Positions 11,447 through 23,210 are shown, counted from the stretch's first letter. The stretch: DNA of 64,000 nucleotides from Chaetomium olivaceum (GCA_039881045.1 JAYWVB010000032.1:1-64000), one strand, 5' to 3'. The notes: generated by a model from the sequence alone, not told the origin. A program made the numbers and translations.

Positions 11447-12242
11447 CACAACGGAAGATACAGTCATGCGGATGTGCCTAACCTTGGGCGGAGGATACGG
11501 CTCACGGTCTGTTGAGATGCAGGTAGAGAGCACTGGTGGCTCTCCTAATTCACGGGGCTAGCTGGCACTAGAAGTCTTGCCACGAAAAGATCTACTGGGA
11601 CACAGCATTGCCGCCAAATGGACAGCATTTTGGCATCTCGCCGCGCAGTGTGATGCGTCTAGTGGCAACTATCGCTACGGTAGCGCGGATGCGGGTGGAG
11701 GGAGATGTGCACTTCAAACTTAGCTACGATGAGGCGGAGGACATACCGACGAGGGCTATAACTTTGTTGAGCACGCGGCTAGAAGGCATAGCAAAAGCAA
11801 CAAACAACGTGTCAGCTGGCACACTCGGGATTGGAAAGTCTGATGTGGAGACTGACAATGCTGACGCGGCCGGTGAGGATGAAAAGCCTGGGTTGGGCGG
11901 GGGACAGACGGTATAGAGGGTTCAACTGGGGCAACATCATTTGACACGAAGTTCATAAAGTACCACCAGTTCGTTGATGCTATTAATCACACCGTGTGAT
12001 CGCGCACTTGGAGTAAAGCCCTGGTATTGCTGTAATGTGTGACCCACCAGCAAACGTAAATTGAACCGTTCCCCCCTATTTGAGTTTAGTCTTTAATACT
12101 GCACTGGAACGTGGTCAAGAAAAGGGTTGACTGTAGCCCCGGCGCCATTTCCCCCCCGTGCTTGAAAATGGCCCAGTCATTGCCGTCGTGGTGCATGCCA
12201 GTTGCGCTATAAGCCACCTTCGGTCTGTAAACGAGAGCGAGG
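11447..12242. other. Intergenic region with one orphan open frame
   Basis: An open frame from 11572 to 11916 (first ATG 11653) encodes a non-random peptide including FGISPRSVMRLVATIATVARMR and a C-terminus rich in Asp/Gly. It has no matched upstream exon and I cannot assign it. It may be the 3' part of a damaged or mis-sequenced gene. Nothing else is seen in the gap. Confidence 0.35.
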
Positions 12243-12746
12243 TTAGAACTTTTCCAAAATTAGCGTTGACTTAAGGAAAGCTTGAACCCACGGTATCATT
12301 GTGTTATTCGCTATCTGGGGCGGCATGAACACAATGTGAAATCCATCGTTTGGGCGGTTTATCTTGTCTGGGTTGATGAACCGCAGGTCAAACGGACGGG
12401 AGCTTGTGACCATGGACGTGTGCACCAAATATGTCGCATCGTGGTTGAAAACGAAAACAAAGTGGTCCATCGTTCTGTTGTTGGTTGCGGGGACCTGGTA
12501 AAGCAGCTGACAGTCGGTCGTATTTCCCGAGCTTTTGATGTGAGAACACCAAGGGCAATACACCTCAGTGCCACTCAGCGATGTAGTTTTACCTGTGGAG
12601 GATGGTATGGCCGAGCTCGTGGTCGAGCTCATAGGGGGCGGAGTAGCGCAAACCCCAATGATGAGACTAAGGATGGCAAGAAAGAGGATATTGATGGGCA
12701 TGTTGCGTAGCATGGTGGGCGCCTTGAATGAGTGGGTGAGTGCCAT
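12243..12746 (-). CDS. Small secreted protein, unrecognised
   Basis: An intronless 167-residue protein. The N-terminus has a basic start followed by the hydrophobic stretch NILFLAILSLIIGVCA, a likely signal peptide cleaved near VCA-TPP. A Ser/Thr-rich linker follows, then a small domain with a CPWC pair and another Cys about 14 residues on. There are several N-glycosylation sequons (NTT, NNRT, NNT). It resembles no enzyme I know. Size and features fit a secreted or cell-surface protein; effector function is possible but not shown. ATG 12746 is preferred to an upstream in-frame ATG at 12836 because it lies downstream of the TATA box and brings the signal peptide near the start. Confidence 0.65.
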   Translation of the reverse strand: MALTHSFKAPTMLRNMPINILFLAILSLIIGVCATPPPMSSTTSSAIPSSTGKTTSLSGTEVYCPWCSHIKSSGNTTDCQLLYQVPATNNRTMDHFVFVFNHDATYLVHTSMVTSSRPFDLRFINPDKINRPNDGFHIVFMPPQIANNTMIPWVQAFLKSTLILEKF

Positions 12747-12811
12747 AGTGAAGATACGAGAGTGTTTGTGATGCAGTAAGTCGTGAGCCAGGGAAAGAGA
12801 AAGCCTAGGGA

Positions 12812-12818
12812 TATATAT
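12812..12818 (-). promoter_or_regulatory. TATA box for the small secreted protein gene
   Basis: TATATAT about 66-72 bases upstream of the minus-strand ATG at 12746. The upstream ATG at 12836 would lie before this TATA box, which argues against it as the start. Confidence 0.5.
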
Positions 12819-13302
12819 GCTCGTGTGCAAGCACATTTATTTGATTATTTTGATACGTCGTTTTGTTCAAAATAGGAGTGCCCAGCCACACTCTGTACCT
12901 GTGATGACATGTGTAACATCTTCTACTCACTAGTCGGTTCAGATGAGATAACAACAAAGAAGTCGTAACGCTACACCAAAGGGTGCGTGGCCCTTCTCTT
13001 TGTTACGCTCGAGCTGCCAACCTCGCGATTTCTCACCTGCCTAAAAGGGACATCCACAGATGTTGCAAAAGCGGGACAACCTTGTTCTGCCGAGGTTCCA
13101 AAAACGCGTCAGCACTCACCGTCTGACTCGACGCCGCTACATGCGTGGTATAATATCTCCATCTCAAACCCACGTCCAACTTGAACCGTCGGACTTGATC
13201 CAACGCCCCATTCTCCTCCACAACCCAACCAGCAACAAGCCTACCAACGCTACCAAACCACAATCACAAACCACCACCTAACCCGCAAACACAACCGCAA
13301 CA
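12819..13302. other. Divergent promoter region
   Basis: Gap between the divergent secreted-protein and acetyltransferase genes. The last 100 bases before ATG 13303 are CAAC/CCA-rich, as is usual for fungal 5' UTRs. No gene is seen. Confidence 0.5.
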
Positions 13303-14048
13303 ATGGCCACGACCTTCCACATCCGTGACGCCGCCCCCTCGCCCTCCAACACCGACGCCCAGTTCATCACGGCCGCCTTCGACTCCTGCATCCCCCACCT
13401 CTCCACCATCGGCAGCGCCACCCAATGGGGCACCACCCCGCTCTCGGCGGCCCGGCCCGATTTCACCACCCGTCACATCACCTCCATCGCCGAGGCCGAG
13501 AAATCCCGCCTCGCCCAACACCAGCCTGATTCGGGCGTGCCTGTGGTGCGCGTGTTGATTGCGGAGGCGGCGCGGCCGGACGGGGCGGGCTCGATCCCCG
13601 TGGGCGCGGCGACCTTGCGCGCGGGCTATCTGCCCAAGTATGTGCTGGACCAGAAGCATTTGGAGGGGGTGACGAAGAAGTTGCTGGCGGGGGAGGAGGG
13701 GCCGTTTATGTTTTTGGAGATTTTGGTGACGGACTTTAGCGAGGCGACCAAGCCGTACCGGAAGGGGGCCGGGGCGGCGCTAGTTGAGTACGCGAGGGAG
13801 TGGGTGAGGGGTTTGGGGATGGGGGTGATGTATGTGGATTGTTGGGCGGGGAATGAGGGGAAGTTGGTGAGGTATGTGATTTCCTGGTGTGTGGGATAAT
13901 GATGTGTGGTGCTTGCTAACTTGGGGTCAGGTTTTATGAGACACAGGGCTTTGAAAAGGTGGATGGGTTTGTGGTCGAGAAGCCTGATGAGGATAAGTGG
14001 CCGGGAATGTTCCTGCGCCTGGATGTTGGAAAGAAGGATTCGGAATAA
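13303..14048 (+). CDS. GNAT-type acetyltransferase
   Basis: A 228-residue protein from two exons, 13303-13871 and 13931-14048, with the intron GTATGT to GGTCAG. The GNAT fold is visible as PVGAATLRAGYLP (strand 4), FMFLEILVTD (strand 4/5), then YRKGAGAALVEYAREWVRGLG, which carries the acetyl-CoA-binding RxxGxG/A loop. A late strand MYVDCWAGNEGKLVRFYETQGFEKV holds the common GN-hyphen-YE-GF pattern. It would transfer acetyl groups from acetyl-CoA to a small amine or protein; substrate unknown. Wobble positions change from C-rich to G-rich at about 13555. ATG 13303 has a good context (CAACAATGG). Confidence 0.8.
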
Positions 14049-14276
14049 GTGGTGCTTCGGATAGGCCTTGGTTTGGGGCATAAAGTTGGGTCTTAATACG
14101 AGAGTAAAAAGCAGTGTTTGCTTGTGGGTTGACTCAACGGAGACCGGAAGATCGGGGACTTCGATGGCGTAGTCTTTTTGTTACTGGCCATGTCGTACCG
14201 AGTTTCCCATACGGCATTCTCAAGAAGCAGCGCAATGGGTTTAACAGGCTGGGTCGTGTTCCCGGGACAGCCATGA

Positions 14277-15548
14277 TTACCGCCGACTGTGACTCTCACT
14301 CCGCCCTCTTTCCCGGCTTCTGCTCCTGCTCTCAAAGCTTGCAGGTCTATCTCGATCACCTCCCCTTCCATCACCACTGGTTCTGCTCGTTGCTTGCCGA
14401 CTCGCGCGCTTGATCAAATCCCAGTACTGCCTTTGCCGAAACTCGGCCAGTCCGTTCTGACCAGTCCAAATAATCTCTTCCTCCGCCCAGAGTGCATCAT
14501 TCGGCACCAAGATAGCCACATGCACTCGGTTGCCCTCGTGGGGACTCGACCTTGGTGGCTGGTTCAAGAAGATCATTGGTTTGATGTCGCCGTCCTCGGT
14601 TTGAGTTTCGGTAACCTGAGTGGAGCTGACGTGTTCAAGAATGGATCCGCGGGCGTGCAGGAGGGTAAAGAACTGCGGAATGGTAGCACAAACACCATCG
14701 CCATCCGCCAGGCGTCCTCCTCCATGCCTGCTGTGACTGCGGCTCGGCGGCTGGAAAGAAGAGGTAAGCCTGACATATCTGGGTCTTGTGCTTGGATTTG
14801 CTTTCCAGTCGAACGTCCGGTCATCATCGTCTATCAAGGTCACAACAGCCTTGCGCTTGATCCGCTCGTCGGTCCTCATCCGGGCTAGAACCGGGCTCGG
14901 AACATCGCGCATGGCGGCAACAGGGCGAATGCCCACTGTCTCGCCTGCATCCCCAAAAATTACCCGGTAGAGGGTGATGGACCCGGATAAGGCTTCCTCC
15001 GTCCAGGCCATAGCTGTAAGGTAGCCGGATGTCCCAGTGTACTTGCTCAAATCAAAGAGCTCGTTCTCGTAACGCTCAAAATCGCGTTGGTGTAATGCTT
15101 GAGGCATCTCGACCCCGGGACTTGGCATAAAGTACAGGGTGCGCTCTGACTCCATAAAGTCGAGTCGGCGGACAGAGTGGAAGACGCCATGTGCGGATTC
15201 GATGATACCGCCGAGACCGTCAACGCTGAGTCCTGGCAGCCCAGCGCCAACAGACCTTAGCGGCAAGAAGATCCTGTCCAGGCGAGATCTTCTCGCGTTT
15301 TTTCTCGGTCGGAGAGTGGTTTCCTCGAAGGTCCCCCAATCGAGAAAGTTGGTAGAACTCGGCATGGCTGCGGCGACGGTTAAATCACCGCTTAACTCTC
15401 GACTTGAGCCGCCCTCGACAGTCCCCGACGGTGTATAGGTTTGGGATTGCAAATGGCGAGACCTCCCTTCCTCGGCAGATGGGTCCTTTTCGACGTCGGG
15501 CGCATTTGCTCGGTCTTGAGCGAGTCGAGATTCGATTGTGGGTAACAT
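14277..15548 (-). CDS. Unrecognised 423-residue protein
   Basis: An intact intronless frame of 423 codons with no family I can name. It has a polar, disordered N-terminus (about 100 residues), a middle part with SVGAGLPGLSVDGLGGIIESAHGV and TLYFMPSPGVEMP, and a section ERYENELFDLSKYTGTSGYL. The basic, Arg/Ser-rich tail (SFESRSRSRERGRSESHSRR) resembles an RS-like tail or nuclear signal. No membrane segment or signal peptide is seen. ATG 15548 is the first ATG in the frame. The length of the frame, its orderly composition and its isolation from other candidates support a real gene. Confidence 0.6.
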   Translation of the reverse strand: MLPTIESRLAQDRANAPDVEKDPSAEEGRSRHLQSQTYTPSGTVEGGSSRELSGDLTVAAAMPSSTNFLDWGTFEETTLRPRKNARRSRLDRIFLPLRSVGAGLPGLSVDGLGGIIESAHGVFHSVRRLDFMESERTLYFMPSPGVEMPQALHQRDFERYENELFDLSKYTGTSGYLTAMAWTEEALSGSITLYRVIFGDAGETVGIRPVAAMRDVPSPVLARMRTDERIKRKAVVTLIDDDDRTFDWKANPSTRPRYVRLTSSFQPPSRSHSRHGGGRLADGDGVCATIPQFFTLLHARGSILEHVSSTQVTETQTEDGDIKPMIFLNQPPRSSPHEGNRVHVAILVPNDALWAEEEIIWTGQNGLAEFRQRQYWDLIKRASRQATSRTSGDGRGGDRDRPASFESRSRSRERGRSESHSRR

Positions 15549-16448
15549 TTTCTCGGGCGAAGATGCAGTCGGTAACCTTTGAAGCTGGCCTATTGAGGTC
15601 AAATCCGAGAAACATTCAGGTTGTAAAAATGGCCATCAAGAACATGAAAAAAGCGAGAGGGGGCAGTTCTGCATTTAAAGGACACCATGTCAGCGGCCAA
15701 GAAATAGAACTTGAAACACCAGGCGATCACCGAATGGGTTGCAACCAACAGCCATGTGCATTTTCAGTTAAACTTCGACGCATGGGGAAATTGACTGTCG
15801 AGTGCTGCACCTCGTGACCACCATTCCAGCATTCCCACGATTCACGATTCTGACCATCTCCAGATGTACTTTGTGGCATTCGGGATGCCGGTAGGGACTT
15901 GGCGCTATTTTTAAGGTGACTCAGGTCAACTTTTTCCAGGCCTCCAGGGGCACTCGTGCAACGCGGCGCGCGGCATGACCACCCCAGCGACTCATCTCAG
16001 CAGCCTCGTGGTGGTGCGGCATGATCGGTGTGATCGGTGTGGTGGAGGGGCGGCTTGTTCCGGGCAACTGGCTGAACCGAACTCGCGAGTCAACCTGAAG
16101 GCCTTGGCGTGTTTCTCAAAAACGGAAAGGTGGCTGCCCGAAAACGGGGAAGACGAAAAGACAGCCAATACTGAGTGGTTCTTCAGTCCCGTTCTTGGCT
16201 TCGTACTTCGTATTTGCCCCTGATTGGATCTCCGTCGCTTCAGCCCCAAGGCTTCGTCATCGCGTCGCCCTAAAATTAAAGGTTTGGTCTTCAATCCAAG
16301 CCTCAGACTCAATTCCGCGTATAGCAGGCCACGCAGGGGTTCTCGGACGCGTTTTTCTCTTTTCTTCCTTTCATTTCAACCTCGTCCACGACCATGGCTC
16401 ATGGTTGATTTCAAGTAAAATCACTATCTCACTCGTTCACCCACCACC
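15549..16448. other. Divergent upstream region
   Basis: About 0.9 kb between the unrecognised protein and the divergent MFS gene. No gene is seen; the part before 16449 is CT-rich (TTTCTCTTTTCTTCC) as in fungal promoters. Confidence 0.5.
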
Positions 16449-18206
16449 ATGAACGTGTACGAAGACGACGACATGATCGAAGGAGAGCCGCTTCTCGCGG
16501 GCGAAGAACGCGACTCCTTCGATATCGATGAGACGCCAGCTGTCACCACTCCAGCTACTTCAACCACTGCCAGCGAGACAGATGGGGCGCGTCAGGCTTA
16601 CGCTTACCAGAAGCATGGCCAGCGACGTGGATTCCTTGCCCGTTTTCAGGCGCGGAAACGGAAGACGGTCGTGGCGTTGTTAGCTGTCCTCATGTTCTCC
16701 ATCACCACGAGCGGCATGCTCATTTTGATTCCCATATTCCGTCTAATGGAAGACGCCGTCTGCCATCTCCATTACGATAGACCCAGATCCGAGCCCATCG
16801 AGGAGCAGCTGTGCAAGGTTGATGGGGTTCAGAAGGAGTTGGCCTTTTTAGGCGGTATCGGTGCCATGCTCAATTCCGTGGTTGGCCTCTTATCAACACT
16901 CCCGTATGGTGTTCTAGCCGATCGGTAAGCGCAGGGAATCCGGACGACTCAACTCCCCGTACGTAAAGGTTGCTCAGATATACTGATTTCGCTGTTAGCA
17001 TCGGCCGTAAGCCTAGCTTTATTCTTGCCTATTTTGGCATATTCCTATGTTTCGCTTGGGGGCCGATCATCCTTCGCAGCGAGACACCTCACATCCGCCT
17101 CGCCATATTCGGCTCTCTGTTCTTTCTGATTGGAGGCGGAATCCCGGTTGCTTTGAACACATTGAACGCCATGGCTTCTGATATCAGTTCAGACAGTGAT
17201 AAGTAAGAAAGGAACTTGCGTACAACCTCGATAACCCTACTAACTGTGGGGAAGGGCAACTGGCTTTTTGACGCTCTCGTTTGGCGCCGTTCTCGGGGGG
17301 CTTATCGGGCCCGTCACCGCGGGTCTCTTGATGGAACACATGGGACCGTGGTTTCCCGTGGGTGTGGTCTTCTGCATCACCCCATTCGTCTTCGTCTTAG
17401 TCTTGTTCCTCCCCGAGACGCTGCCCATAAAGCTGCAGGACGCCAGCGAACAGGAAGAACCGCGGCCACTCACCCAAAGGGTCCGCGAAGAGCTCAAGGA
17501 GCTCGGCGTGTCATTTTCACTGCTAAAGAACCGTAACATTGCCTTGTCTCTTCCGGCCTTCTTGATCCAGCCCGCTCTATTCGCAGCTTATTCATCGACT
17601 CTCGCTCAGCACGTCAGCACTTACTTCGGTTGGACATTGGCACAAACGAGCTACCTCCTCTCTCCCCTCGGCATCCTGCACCTCGTTGTCATTGCCCTTC
17701 TCCCATTCATGTCGGGGTTCTTAACCAAGGAGACAGGGCGCTTCCGGCTCTCCGTCTTCTCCAAGGATCTCCTGCTGACAAGGGCATCGTTGTTACTTCT
17801 CATTACTGGAGCCGTCGTCGAAGGGTTTAGCCGCGGGATCGTCCTGTTCATTGTTGGCCTGACTATCGGCAGTATCGGCTCGTCCCACGGGCCGCTTTGT
17901 CGTGCCATCGCCACAAGCTATGTTGAACCCCAGCAGACGTCACGGCTCTACGCCTTAATCAGCATGTTGGAGACCGGTGGGGCAATGCTTGGGGGCCCTG
18001 TTTTGGCGTGGTGTTTCAATGTTGGGCTGTCTAAAAAGGGGCTATGGGTTGGCCTGCCGTGGTTCTACGTAGCCGGCCTCGTGCTTCTGGCCCTTCTCTC
18101 GCTCATCTTCTTGCGGGCACCAAAACCAAAGGCCGTCGTCTCGGACCCTGAGGGGGAGGACGAGAGTGGAGATCTCGGCTACCTGTCGGCAGACGAACAA
18201 GTCTGA
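16449..18206 (+). CDS. MFS transporter (12-helix, efflux-type)
   Basis: A 543-residue integral membrane transporter from three exons: 16449-16924, 16999-17202 and 17255-18206. Introns have GTAAGC/GTAAGA donors; the second, of 52 nt, has a perfect CTACTAAC branch site about 14 nt before its acceptor. The acidic N-terminus (about 75 residues with DDD and EGEPLL) is cytosolic. Motif A appears as YGVLADRIGRKP between helices 2 and 3. FGAVLGGLIGPVTAGLL and a PETLP end of helix 6 resemble drug or small-molecule antiporters. The tail is acidic (DPEGEDESGDLGYL). Substrate unknown. Neighbours give no hint of a cluster. Confidence 0.85.
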
Positions 18207-18830
18207 GTAGCATCGAGGCCAAGGGCAAACCGCTGCTAGCAAAAGCATGGCACCCTCGCCGCATCGCCGCCAATAGTCTGGAAATTCAGAGGCACAATCG
18301 CCCGTCGTCATCCCGTGCCAATATGCAATATGCGCCGACCGTTGCTGTGCCACCCCCCTTGCAATTCGGCGGGGCTTGGTCGGCCTTATCCGTGCCCTGA
18401 CGGCGCAGCATGCTACATGGTGCGGGGTGTGGCCCAGACTGGATGGGACGTGAGATGGGACGCTGGATGGCACGCTGTATGCACCTCAACGGCTAGGCGA
18501 AAACCAACAGGCACGGTGCTGCAAGTATCACCCCCAGTCAGCCAACCGCCGCAGAAGCACAGTCAGGCGAGGTTCCTGCAATGAAAGAATACGGATCCGT
18601 TACTCACGACCATCGTCCCCGCGGCCTTACCCCGCCATTCATTCCTATTTATGGTGTTGACGATCTCATCACCATGCAGCCTGTTTTTCACTTATAAGCC
18701 TCCCCATCATCTCTTCTCTCCTCCACGAGTCAATCATCAGCTTACATCACATCACCCTCGCTTACTCCATACACCACCCCAACATTAACACACATTTTCG
18801 CTCTCACACAAAAACAAACATACTTCAGTC
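18207..18830. other. Intergenic region with promoter of the SDR gene
   Basis: No gene is seen. The right end is a CT- and CA-rich fungal promoter and 5' UTR (CTCCACGAG, ATCACATCACCC) following a TATA-like word at 18692. Confidence 0.5.
18692..18698 (+). promoter_or_regulatory. TATA-like element of the SDR gene
   Basis: TTATAAG about 135 bases before ATG 18831, just upstream of a pyrimidine-rich 5' region. Confidence 0.45.
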
Positions 18831-19560
18831 ATGGCCCCCAGCAAGACTCTCCTCGTCGTCGGCTCCGGCCCCGGCATCGGTCGCGCCGTGACCGCACTCT
18901 TTGCCTCTAAGCGCTATACCAACGTGGTGCTGCTCGCCCGCCGCACCGAGTCTCTGGCTACGGAGAAGGCCGCGGTCGAGGCTAGCAGCCCTGGTGTCAA
19001 CGTCAAGATCTACGCCGTCGACGTGACCGACGCGGTCGCCGTGGCCAAGGCGCTGGACGACGCCGACGCCGCCTTTGGCAAGCCCGAGACCGTCTTCTTC
19101 AACGCTGCGCGTGTCCTGCCGTCGGCCTTCTTTGAACACGACGTCAAGGAGATCGAATACGATCTCAAGGTACGCCATGCCCTCCCCGCCAATATGACAA
19201 AAACCAGCTGACCATCACCAGATCAATGTCTCCGCCCTGTATCTCCTCGCGGCGCGGTACATCCCGCACCTCGTATCGTTGGCCAAGGAGGGCGACAACA
19301 AGCCCGCCCTTCTCGTCACCAGCTCGGCGCTGCCGCAACACCCCATCCCGCAGCTGTTTGCGCTCTCGCTGGTCAAGGCCGCCCAGCGCAACTTGGTGCA
19401 GAGCCTAAACCTTACCTACGCCCCCGAGGGCGTACATGTGGGCGTTATCAACGTCGCTGGCCCAGTCTCGCCTGAGGACCCCGTGCGCAACCCGGAGAAT
19501 ATTGCGGCTCAGACATGGAAGTGGTTTGAGCAGGGGACGGAGTTTGAAGTGGTTATTTGA
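18831..19560 (+). CDS. Short-chain dehydrogenase/reductase-like protein lacking the usual active-site Tyr
   Basis: A 225-residue protein from exons 18831-19169 and 19222-19560 (intron GTACGC to CACCAG). The nucleotide-binding turn GSGPGIG (residues 11-17) matches the SDR GxxxGxG pattern, ARR after strand 2 suggests NADP binding, VDVT is the usual adenine-contact motif, and FFNAARV stands in place of NNAG. The catalytic region reads SSALPQHPIPQLFALSLVKAAQ: the Ser and Lys positions are present but Leu/Phe replaces the Tyr of YxxxK. The family is common in fungi, but this member may be a non-catalytic or altered SDR. ATG 18831 follows a CA-rich leader and a TATA box. Confidence 0.8.
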
Positions 19561-20215
19561 GTGTGCAGTGCTATAGCGGGTTGGCTAGGGATAAGGAGGG
19601 ATTCTTTTCATGATAGGTCACTTGAATTGTTAGTCCTACATTGACTCTTGTTGTGAACATTACTTAGAACCCCGTCGTGAATCGCCATGATCCCTTCCTG
19701 ACACTGATATTCAAGGAGGCATAGATGTCTACTTGAGGCCCTACACCTGAGAAGCAGGAACACTTTAACGACCGCAACTCGATTCATATCAGCCACTTCG
19801 GGAGTGAAGCGGCATATTCAAGACGAGACTTACCAACGCTTCCGGATGGTTCGGTTTTGACTCAGAGACGCGGGGCCTTGTGTTCGCTGCTCGCAAGTTC
19901 TCCCAGCCTTGCGAGGCATACTCGAGGAAAATGCAGGTGAATTCGCATACAGTTAGTTATGTGTAACTATACCGCATGCAGGGGCCGGGCTCAGCCAGTC
20001 AATGAAGTGTCGATTTTATTTGTATGAATAATAATCTGCTGCTTGCCGTTCACTGCTGGGCGGCACTCAGCCACAGCTGAACGACCACTTCCTCTCCTGG
20101 ACGGTGTCACAAACGCATGCATGGTCATGTATGCCCCGAATTCTCCAACTCAGTTTATCCTTCTCCTCTTTTTCGTTTTTCTTCGGGTATCGTTCTACAT
20201 GTACACTAAGTAGAC
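19561..20215. other. Intergenic region
   Basis: No gene is seen. The last 60 bases before 20216 are CT/T-rich (TTCTCCTCTTTTTCG), as in a fungal promoter. Confidence 0.5.
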
Positions 20216-23210
20216 ATGGAACCCCTCTCAATTCTAGGAGCCGTCGCCGCGTGTACCGAGCTCATTACGGTAATTGACGAAAGTGACAGCCAATCTGGCT
20301 TCGTTGAAACTTCGATGGTCTGAAGCGGCACGACCCCTTCAGCTTCTGATCGGCAAGCTCTCGACAGTTCGGGCCGCCCTCATGCAAATCAAGGACTGGG
20401 CCGACTTCAACGCGTCAACAAGCCCGAATGGAGAGGAGATGCAGGGCAACCTGGGTGTCGCCATTGAGGGCTGCCAGGTCATCATCAAAGCCTTAGACCA
20501 CGAGACGATGAGCCTGCTGGGCGATTCATTGATATCACGCTTCAAGCAGTTTTTTTTCGATTCCACCATCAAAGAGTACGAAAACCGTCTCGTATCACAA
20601 ATCACGGCTCTGCAATTGCTTCTGACCGCCGCTTACTGGTTAGTCACTTGGAATCCCGTGGGCCAAGCTGCTCTGCACTCCCACATATACGTATGTACGC
20701 TGACGCTAGCACTACTTATCCTTGCCCCCCGTAGCCAAAGCCTATCCGAACAAAACAGCTTGCTACGACAATCGGCAACCCGGACCGTCTTTCAGCGCAT
20801 TCGCGAGGACACGAGCACGGTGCGAGAACAGACAACTGTCCGTTCTACAGCGGCGACGACGGAAATAGCACCTGTATCGACGAGCAGAATAGACGACCCG
20901 ACAGACAGCTTCTCTGCCACCAGCGCCTCGAGAGACCTCAGTTTGATGGCCGAGGAGAATCATGACAGCGGGGTATACGGGGCTGGCACGCCAATGACCC
21001 CATGGCAGCGGCCGGCGCCGTTCGAGATGTTGCCCTATCGTCCGGTCAGCCCATCTTTCATGGGCACATCCCTGCCGAGGGACAGTGGATCCATTTTTGA
21101 CATGTCCAAAACCGTATCAGCAAATAAGTCGCTTTCGGTCGAGTCACGGCCCAAGCCCCGGTCTTCGTTCCGTCAACGCTTCGGCCAACTGAAACTGTCA
21201 ATTTCGCCCAGTTATGACAAGCTCTACGCAGCTGTGCCGTCAAAGTCGCAGCTGCGCATCCGATTTCCCGGCGTGCTTGCGGCCACCGATATGTATCTGC
21301 AATCGGAAGACGGCCAGCCGCCCCCAAGAGCCATCGTAGCCGCTCAACGGGGCGACTACACCGAGATGGCGTCGCTCATCCGGCGGAGAGTCAACATAGA
21401 GCAACCAGACAGGAAGACAGGGCGGTCGCCGCTAGCTGTCGCCTGTCATTCTGGACATGACGATATTGTAGAGCTTCTAATCAGCGAAGGCGTTAACATA
21501 CACTCTAAGGACAAGCAGCATCTCTCGCCGCTCCATCTTGCCGCGGCAAACGGCCATTGCAGAATTATCGAGACGCTGCTAGACCGGGACGCCAATATCA
21601 ACGCCCGCGGCCCGCACCAGAAGACGGCCCTGAGGATTGCATCTGAGCACGGACAGCTGGATGTCGTCCGTCTTCTAGTTAATCGCCGAGCTATGATCGA
21701 CTGCCGCGACGATGAACAGAAGACAGCGCTCCATGCAGCGTGTAGGGCGGGCGATGAGGAAACCGCAAGGCTTTTGTTAGGGTCCGGAGCAAACAAGAGC
21801 GCTAAGGACGCGCAGATGCAGACGCCCCTTCATTCCGCATGTATCTCTGGACAGGTGCACGTGGCGGAGATGCTTATTGAGGCCAAGGCAGATCTCGAAG
21901 CGCAAGATGAAAAGAACCTCACTCCCCTGGCCATCTCGGCAAGACTGGGCCTCACTGCTGCTGTGGATCTGCTCCTGCGTCACAAAGCGTCCCCAAAAAC
22001 ACGGAGCGCGGGCGGCCTAACACCCCTGCACTGGGCAAGCTACAACGGCCACGAGGAGGTGGTTGTTTCGTTGATGGCCAGCAGGAAGACCGAGTTGGAT
22101 GCCCGCGACATCAATGGCTACTCGCCACTCCACGTCGCCGCCATGAACCGCAGTTTTGGCGTCATTGAGAAGCTCTTGGGTGTCGGGGCCGCCGTTGAAG
22201 CCGAGTGCCACGAGGGGAATCGGCCCCTGCACTACGCATGCCGCTCTGCCACTCATAGTGTTGTCTCGTTGCTCTTGAACGCGGGAGCGGACTGCAATGC
22301 TCAAAACGGCGCCGGGGAGACTCCTCTACACATTGCCGCTCGCTCTGGGGGGGATGCCAAAATCGCAAAGGCCCTGGTAAGCCGCGGCGCTAGGGTAAAC
22401 ACGGCCAATAGGACGGGAACCAGGCCGCTCACAATCGCATGTCTAGCCGGCCACGTTGAAATTACACACGTGCTTCTGGCCGCAGGAGCGTCTGTCAGAG
22501 ACACGCCTGACGCTCCTCTTTGTCTTGCGGCTAGCGGCGGCCACGTGCAAGTCATCCAAGCCCTGCTGCACCGCGGTGGCGCAGTACGCCAGACAGATGC
22601 CCAAGGCTGGGATCCTCTGCGCCACGCCGCTTTCGCCGGCCATGTCGAAGCAGTCGCCTGTCTGCTAGGGAGTGGAGCCCGCGCCACCGATTTGGGTCCT
22701 CTGGCAAGCTTCTCCTTTGCGTCGACTACGACACCTGAGCAGCGCCAGCGCGTCACTCAGCTGCTCACCATGGCCACGCAAACCGAGGCTGCCGAATCCC
22801 AACGTGTAACCCATCTCGCCAGCGTCGCGAGACCTGTCAATGCTCCCGAGGACATGGTTGAGCTACCACAAACCGAACTCAGGGGTATTAGGGCCGGTCC
22901 CGATCAAAGCCTCCCTGCTAAACCATCTTCCCCGATTCCTTCAGTTCGCCTTGCAGAATCGAACATACCAACTACGTCGCAAGCACTAGACAATATTGGC
23001 GCCGGTAATGGCAGCGGGACTCCGCTGCTTCCCAACATTTCACCTCCGTCTCTAACCCTACAACGCGTCGACCTGGCAGTTAGTGCACTACCGTCATCAA
23101 TTCAACCAAGTCCTGTCGAGGTCACGCCCAATATCAACCTCGCCCCGTTGGGCTTGGATGCCGGTATTAAAGCGGCGGTCTACTACGAGCTAGACAGTCG
23201 TGAACAGTGA
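20216..23210 (+). CDS. Ankyrin-repeat protein with fungal N-terminal module (frame broken near the start)
   Basis: A protein of about 966 residues. The start MEPLSILGAVAACTELI is the typical fungal N-terminal module seen in NLR-like and ankyrin proteins, followed by helices (KVTANLASLKLRW, LSTVRAALMQIKDW). To join the start at 20216 to the main frame, two bases must be missing near 20273-20277 (or one extra). An intron at 20639-20734 (GTTAGT to CCGTAG) is exactly 96 nt, so it stays open if retained; splicing gives the expected YCQSLSEQNSL. A disordered Ser/Thr/Pro linker runs to about residue 330, then about 14 ankyrin repeats (e.g. SPLHLAAANGHCRIIETLL, TPLHIAARSG), then a disordered tail. 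No enzymatic domain is present. Likely an intracellular scaffold or recognition protein. Confidence 0.85.

Noticed and set aside
20274..20280. TTG at 20274 as the ankyrin gene start
   Set aside because: The ATG at 20216 encodes the expected fungal N-terminal motif MEPLSILG; the break between them is the more likely problem.
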